From positions 1-10,301 of the forward strand of contig JAGVXQ010000045.1 of the NCBI GenBank assembly GCA_018303705.1: a stretch of DNA of 10,301 nucleotides, given 5' to 3'. Origin of the DNA: Candidatus Woesearchaeota archaeon. GTDB lineage: Archaea > Nanobdellota > Nanobdellia > SCGC-AAA011-G17 > JACPNG01. Numbering within the stretch: position 1 is the first letter of the stretch; the number at the start of each line of letters is the position of its first letter. Below, one piece after another: positions 6,176 to 10,301 of the stretch. The notes under the pieces were generated by a model, which was not told where the DNA came from, did no database searches, and saw only the letters and a list, made by a program, of their open reading frames with translations. Made by a program: the position numbers and the translations under genes.

Positions 6176-7426
6176 GTGGTTAAGAATATATCTCATGAAA
6201 CATCGGTTCAGCCTGACATAAACATAGGAATGACAGGCCATGTTGACTCTGGAAAGACCACGCTTTTAGAAAAGTTAAGCGGAAAATGGACTGATACGCA
6301 TTCTGAAGAGATTAAGCGAGGAATTACAATAAGGTTAGGGTATGCTAACACAAGCATATACAAGTGCGAAAAATGTGATAAGCTTGTGTATACAATAAAC
6401 TCAAAATGCGAAAAGTGCGGTTCTGATGCTAAGTTTGTAAGAAATATCAGCTTCGTGGATGCGCCAGGGCATGAGACATTGATGGCAACCATGCTTTGCG
6501 GAGCAGCGATAATGGATGCTGCGATACTTTTGATAGCTGCAAATGAGGAATGCCCACAATCGCAGACCAAGGAACACTTAATGGCCTTGGATATGATAGG
6601 AATAAAAAACATAATAATAATTCAGAATAAGATTGACTTGGCTTCAGAGGAGCAGATATTGAAAAATTATGAGCAGATAAAGAATTTTGTAAAGGGAACT
6701 ATAGCAGAAAGCGCGCCGATAATACCTGTATCAGCACAGCACGGGATAAATGTTGATGTATTAATAAACACAATACAAGAAAGATTCGCTACGCCAAAGA
6801 GAGACCTGACAAAAGAGCCATTGATGTTCGTGGCAAGGTCTTTTGACATAAACAGGCCTGGAACAGACATAAAGAATCTTTCTGGGGGCGTTGTAGGCGG
6901 GGCAATAAAACAAGGGATATTGAAAATTAATGATGAGATAGAGATAAGGCCAGGGCTTAGAGTTGAGAAGGAAAACAGGGTAATATACCAGCCAATAACA
7001 ACAAAGATAATAGAACTAAGAACAGGAAATGACCAGATAGATTCTGCAATGCCTGGGGGTTCTGTAGCAATATTGACAGAACTTGATCCTAGCATAGTGA
7101 AATCAGACAGCTTGACTGGAAATATAATAGGGCATATTGGAAAGCTTCCAAATGTATTTTATGAGCTGAAGATTGAGCCAAAGCTGCTAAAAAGAGTTGT
7201 TGGAACTGCAAATGAGATAAATGTGGAGCCAATAAAAAAGAGCGAGATACTGATGCTTAATGTAAATTCAGCTGCAACTACTGGAATAGTAACTGAGCTA
7301 GCGAAGAATAGCGTATATGTAAAGCTAAAGAGGCCGGTATGCGCAGATCCAACAGACAGGATAACACTTTCAAGGCTTGTTGGCTCAAGATTCAGATTGA
7401 TTGGATATGGGCTGATGAAAAACTGA
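6176..7426 (+). CDS. eif2g: Translation initiation factor aIF2 subunit gamma
   Basis: This 416-residue GTPase is the core of the heterotrimeric factor that carries initiator Met-tRNA to the small ribosomal subunit. GTPase motifs: P-loop GHVDSGKTT (21-29), switch I RGITIRLGY (48-56), DAPGHE (95-100), NKID (151-154) and SAQ (186-188). The family's zinc knuckle is complete: C64-x2-C67 and C78-x2-C81. Two beta-barrel domains follow, including RSFDINRPGTDI and GGVVGG. The length is as usual for archaea. The P-loop has serine where many aIF2 gamma proteins have histidine (GHVDHGKTT). The start is GTG 6176, set by the Shine-Dalgarno GGAGGT. The gene is divergent from the 31-codon ORF and appears monocistronic, since the next gene has its own TATA-like box. 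Confidence 0.96.
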   Translation: MVKNISHETSVQPDINIGMTGHVDSGKTTLLEKLSGKWTDTHSEEIKRGITIRLGYANTSIYKCEKCDKLVYTINSKCEKCGSDAKFVRNISFVDAPGHETLMATMLCGAAIMDAAILLIAANEECPQSQTKEHLMALDMIGIKNIIIIQNKIDLASEEQILKNYEQIKNFVKGTIAESAPIIPVSAQHGINVDVLINTIQERFATPKRDLTKEPLMFVARSFDINRPGTDIKNLSGGVVGGAIKQGILKINDEIEIRPGLRVEKENRVIYQPITTKIIELRTGNDQIDSAMPGGSVAILTELDPSIVKSDSLTGNIIGHIGKLPNVFYELKIEPKLLKRVVGTANEINVEPIKKSEILMLNVNSAATTGIVTELAKNSVYVKLKRPVCADPTDRITLSRLVGSRFRLIGYGLMKN

Positions 7427-7458
7427 ACATCAATATACAAAAACAATTTTTGCAAAAC

Positions 7459-7466
7459 TTTAAAAG
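7459..7466 (+). promoter_or_regulatory. TATA box of the flavoprotein gene
   Basis: TTTAAAAG is centred 26.5 bp before ATG 7489, so a leaderless mRNA is expected. It lies in the 62-bp gap after the aIF2 gamma gene and implies separate transcription. Confidence 0.6.
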
Positions 7467-7488
7467 ACCTGGAGATTCAGCAAAGTAA

Positions 7489-8400
7489 ATGAAAAAAGGC
7501 CAGATAAAGTCACCTTGCAAGAAAAAATTATATTCTAACAAAAACAAACCAATATTGATAGTTGGTATTTCTAGTGGAAAGCGAAGCAAATTTGAATGCG
7601 CAAGGGAAGACCCTACAAGCATTTATTACCTTAGGCTTGCCCTAAATGCAGCAGAAATGGCAGGTGCCAAAACCATGCTAATCGACCTAAGGGACTTAAA
7701 AATAGGGGTGTGCAAAGAATGCTACAGCACATGCCCTGCACAATGCCGCTTTAATGAAAAGCTCAACCAATGTGACTGTTATTATTTTAAAAAGGACCAC
7801 ATGTTTGTAGGCGATAAAATAGTACCGATAGAAACTGCATATGACATGCTAAGCAAAGAAGAGTTCTTTAAAATCTACAATGATAAATGGAGCTTTGGTG
7901 AAAGAGATGATATGTGGATAGTTTACAAAGCCCTAATGGAAGCAGACGGGGTTATATTCGCTTCATCAACACAATATTACAGCAGGCCACCTTTGTTGCA
8001 AACTATGCTTTCCAGGCTATGCGCCCTTGATGGTGGTGTGGAGAAATTATGGGGTGATGGCAAAAACCTCAAAAATTCAATAAGATATTCAAAAAATCCA
8101 GAGGTGGAATATAAGCTAAGGCTCTTCGGAAAATTGTGCGCTTTCATAAACTGCAGCAAGGAAGGGGACAGTGTAACGCCAAACCTAATGAAGGCTTGTT
8201 CCATGATGGGCATGAAAATTTTACCAATGGGAGTTGCCACAAGGGTCAATTGGTATAAGGACAAGACCCATAGAAGCGATGCAAAAAACTCCAAGAAAGA
8301 TGGCTATACTTTATCTATAATTGAGTACATTGGAAAAGAGATTGTAGAAGAGATCAAAAAAAGCCAAAGAAGTTATGGCATTTGTTCAAAAATAGAGTAA
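7489..8400 (+). CDS. Cysteine-rich NADPH-dependent FMN reductase / iron-sulfur flavoprotein-like
   Basis: This 303-residue protein has a flavodoxin-like fold. The first strand and FMN phosphate loop are ILIVGISSGKRSKF (22-35), followed by a helix (YYLRLALNAAEMAGA) and TMLIDLRDLKI (62-72). A cysteine cluster comes next: C75-x2-C78-x3-C82-x3-C86-x8-C95-x-C97. The second flavin-binding segment is ADGVIFASSTQYYSRPPLLQ (152-171), equivalent to the 'dGiifgsP-Y' loop. The compact cysteine cluster recalls iron-sulfur flavoproteins of archaea, which pass electrons between a 4Fe-4S cluster and FMN, but it has more cysteines and different spacing. It is longer than simple FMN reductases because of a segment at about 98-145 and a C-terminal extension. 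Substrate and redox partner are unknown. Confidence 0.8.
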   Translation: MKKGQIKSPCKKKLYSNKNKPILIVGISSGKRSKFECAREDPTSIYYLRLALNAAEMAGAKTMLIDLRDLKIGVCKECYSTCPAQCRFNEKLNQCDCYYFKKDHMFVGDKIVPIETAYDMLSKEEFFKIYNDKWSFGERDDMWIVYKALMEADGVIFASSTQYYSRPPLLQTMLSRLCALDGGVEKLWGDGKNLKNSIRYSKNPEVEYKLRLFGKLCAFINCSKEGDSVTPNLMKACSMMGMKILPMGVATRVNWYKDKTHRSDAKNSKKDGYTLSIIEYIGKEIVEEIKKSQRSYGICSKIE

Positions 8401-8434
8401 TCATTACATTAACACCTCAAAGAATACTAGAAGA

Positions 8435-8680
8435 ATGAGCAAGATCATAAAATTAAGCAAGGGCGAGCTGCCAAAGAATGCATCGTCTATGCTTGAGAAT
8501 ATGGTTAATTCTTTTATCTCAAAAATTTTAAAAGAATTTTCAAATGTTAATGTTGGAAATAAGTCTTTTTCAAAGGTAGATGGGCAGGATATTTACAGTG
8601 TGCAATTCAGATATTCATTTTATTCTGGCCATAAGAAGCACAATGAAAGTGCAGTTATCTCTGTAAATTATGAAAGATAA
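8435..8680 (+). CDS. Small protein of unknown function (81 residues)
   Basis: The gene begins 34 bp after the flavoprotein stop codon. No family is recognised. The sequence suggests a helix (SSMLENMVNSFISKILKEF, about 17-35) followed by beta strands (YSVQFRYSFYS, then SAVISVNYE), a compact alpha-beta protein without cysteines or membrane segment. Only a weak TATA-like TACATTAA lies at the leaderless distance, so co-transcription with the flavoprotein gene is more likely. It ends 14 bp from the convergent gyrA stop. Coding potential is supported by the full-length open frame with ordinary composition and by tight packing between neighbours. Confidence 0.6.
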   Translation: MSKIIKLSKGELPKNASSMLENMVNSFISKILKEFSNVNVGNKSFSKVDGQDIYSVQFRYSFYSGHKKHNESAVISVNYER

Positions 8681-8694
8681 GGAAAATAGGTTAA

Positions 8695-10301
8695 TCAATT
8701 ACTTATTCCATTGCCATTTTTGTTTGTGTTGTTTCCATTGTCATTGTTGTTATGGTTGTTCTCTGCTATTACCCTTGCAACGGTCTTGATCTTGTCATTT
8801 TCGTCAAGCTTCATTATCCTAACTCCTTGCGTGTTACGGCCAATAACAGATACGTCAGAGACTGGAACTCGGATTATTACCCCGTTCTTTGTTATAAGCA
8901 TTATCTCATCATTGTCCTTTACTGTCTTGATGCCAACAACATTTCCATTCCTTTCAGAGGTTTGCATGTTTATCACGCCTTTGCCCCCCCTCCTTATTAG
9001 CCTGTATTCGTCTATCTTGCTTCTTTTTCCATAGCCGTTTTCGGTAACTGTAAGCAATGTACCTGTCTTCAATGCAACTTCCAATCCGATGACTTCATCA
9101 TCTTTTTCTAATCTTACTCCAATGACCCCTATTGCTGTCCTTCCAACAGTGCTTACATCTGTTTCATTGAACCTTACAGCAAGGCCTTTCTTTGTTGCTA
9201 GTACCATCTCAAGATTTCCCGGGGTTAATCTTACTTGGACAAGCTCATCATCTTCTCGCAAGTTTATTGCTGTTATTCCACCTTGCCTTGGCCTAGAGTA
9301 TTCCTCTAAGGATGTTTTTTTCAATATTCCTTTCTCAGTCGAGAACAGCAAGAAGAGTTCTTTTTTGAATTCAATAATAGGCAATACAGCGTTTATCTTT
9401 TCATCAGCCAAGTGCAGCAGGTTAACTATTGCCTTGCCCTTGCTGTACCTTGATGCCTCTGGTATCTGGTAAACCTTAAGCCAATGAACCTTGCCTTTGT
9501 TTGTAAAAAACAATAGGTAATTATGGTTGTTAGTTATGAACAAGTGGCTTACGATGTCCTCTTCTTTTGTTGTGGTTGCTATTATTCCCTTGCCGCCCCT
9601 TCTCTGCTGCCTGTATTCATCTAGAGAAGTTTGCTTTATGTAGCCTGCTTCAGTGATTGTAACAACGACATCTTCCTTGTTTATCAAAGATTCTTCTGTA
9701 ATATCTTCATCAGGATTGCTTTCGATTATTTCGGTTCTTCTTTCATCCCCGAACCTGTTTTTTATGTCTAATAACTCGTCTTTTATTATTGCATAAATCC
9801 TTGGCTCTTTTGACAAGATGTCTTTTAGTTCCTTAATCACATCAATAAGCTCATCATGCTCCTTGTTTATCTTGTCTTGCTCCAATGAGGTTAATCTCTG
9901 CAGTTTCAAATCTAAAACAGCCTGTGCTTGTATTTCTGTCAACTCATAATTTTTTATCAACCCCTGCTTAGCGATGCCCGGGTCCTTTGACTTTTTAATT
10001 AAAGAAACTATAGCATCAATGTTTTTCAAGCAGATCACCAAACCATCAAGTATGTGCAATCTGTCTTCTGCCTTTTTAAGCTCGAATTTTGTCCTTCTTG
10101 TTACAATGTCTTTTCTATGCAGAACATAAGATGATATTGCTTCTTTTAGGTTAAATATTTTTGGCTGGTTCCTGTCCAATGCAAGCATTATTACTCCAAA
10201 AGTAGTTTGAAGCTGGGAATGCTTATAAAGTTGATTTAGGACAGTTTCTGGATTGAAACCTTTTTTTATTTCTATTACTAGAGACATGCCTTTTTTGTCA
10301 G
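8695..10301 (-). CDS. gyrA: DNA gyrase subunit A, N-terminus cut by window edge
   Basis: The window holds about 534 C-terminal residues; the DNA-cleavage part with the catalytic tyrosine lies beyond the right edge. Counting from the internal Met codon at 10287: the tower/exit-gate region includes QPKIFNLKEA and SYVLHRKDIV (41-63) and EIQAQAVLDLKLQRLTSLE (118-136). The C-terminal DNA-wrapping domain has six repeats of the beta-pinwheel. Blade one carries the canonical GyrA box QRRGGKG (228-234), which separates gyrase from topoisomerase IV. Blade five has a near copy, IRRGGKG. The last 22 residues are asparagine-rich. Gyrase introduces negative supercoils using ATP, together with GyrB, which is not in this window. 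Archaeal gyrases are regarded as acquired from bacteria. The gene converges with the small ORF ending at 8680. Confidence 0.95.
   Translation of the reverse strand, partial: DKKGMSLVIEIKKGFNPETVLNQLYKHSQLQTTFGVIMLALDRNQPKIFNLKEAISSYVLHRKDIVTRRTKFELKKAEDRLHILDGLVICLKNIDAIVSLIKKSKDPGIAKQGLIKNYELTEIQAQAVLDLKLQRLTSLEQDKINKEHDELIDVIKELKDILSKEPRIYAIIKDELLDIKNRFGDERRTEIIESNPDEDITEESLINKEDVVVTITEAGYIKQTSLDEYRQQRRGGKGIIATTTKEEDIVSHLFITNNHNYLLFFTNKGKVHWLKVYQIPEASRYSKGKAIVNLLHLADEKINAVLPIIEFKKELFLLFSTEKGILKKTSLEEYSRPRQGGITAINLREDDELVQVRLTPGNLEMVLATKKGLAVRFNETDVSTVGRTAIGVIGVRLEKDDEVIGLEVALKTGTLLTVTENGYGKRSKIDEYRLIRRGGKGVINMQTSERNGNVVGIKTVKDNDEIMLITKNGVIIRVPVSDVSVIGRNTQGVRIMKLDENDKIKTVARVIAENNHNNNDNGNNTNKNGNGISN
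8698..8763 (-). repeat. Low-complexity asparagine-rich 3' end of gyrA
   Basis: The last 22 codons contain 12 asparagine codons (AAC/AAT), interspersed with glycine, threonine, lysine and one histidine, from irregular AAY triplet repeats. Such tails arise by replication slippage. In bacterial gyrases the C-terminal tail is often acidic and modulates supercoiling. This one is neutral, so a similar role is uncertain. Confidence 0.7.

Noticed and set aside
8698..8763. Short tandem repeat as a CRISPR or regulatory repeat
   Set aside because: It is in frame, encodes an Asn-rich tail and has no spacer structure.

Overview
This AT-rich window is archaeal. It encodes aIF2 gamma, ribosomal protein L35Ae and an archaeal-type L10e (uL16). 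Several genes have a TATA-like box whose centre lies about 26 bp upstream of the start codon, the layout of leaderless archaeal transcripts. TGA is used as a stop, so the code is standard. GyrA and a large nucleotidyltransferase/HEPN fusion protein would fit a DPANN-type lineage such as Micrarchaeota. That placement is inference; no rRNA or other decisive marker is present.

Left part (1-3806): a minus-strand pair encodes a MoxR/Mg-chelatase-type AAA+ ATPase followed, with a short overlap, by a VWA-domain protein that runs off the left edge. Divergent from it is a 600-residue protein that I read as degenerate nucleotidyltransferase, intact nucleotidyltransferase, HEPN, HEPN in one chain. The two transcription units share an intergenic region of less than 100 bp.

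Scar region (3807-4380): this gene-poor stretch holds a 37-codon membrane ORF, the C-terminal half of an AbrB-type DNA-binding protein on the minus strand, and a frameshifted remnant of an IS6-like DDE transposase on the plus strand. The promoter of the ribosomal operon begins just past this debris.

Middle (4381-7426): rpl35ae and rpl10e form a tight operon. Between rpl10e and the convergent pcm gene (protein-L-isoaspartate methyltransferase) lies a hairpin-rich block resembling the right end/omega-RNA scaffold of an IS200/IS605 (TnpB) element, with no tnpB in the window. Upstream of pcm is a 31-codon acidic ORF with its own TATA-like box. The aIF2 gamma gene follows; it has a leadered mRNA, a strong Shine-Dalgarno sequence and a GTG start.

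Right part (7427-10301): a cysteine-rich flavodoxin-fold protein of the NADPH-dependent FMN reductase/iron-sulfur flavoprotein group, a small unknown protein, and convergently the C-terminal two thirds of gyrA, with six beta-pinwheel blades, a canonical GyrA box and an asparagine-rich tail.

No tRNA, rRNA or CRISPR array was seen. The observations most worth following are the duplicated NT/HEPN fusion protein, the orphan omega-RNA-like right end, and the uniform leaderless promoter geometry, which changes the start of at least one gene.
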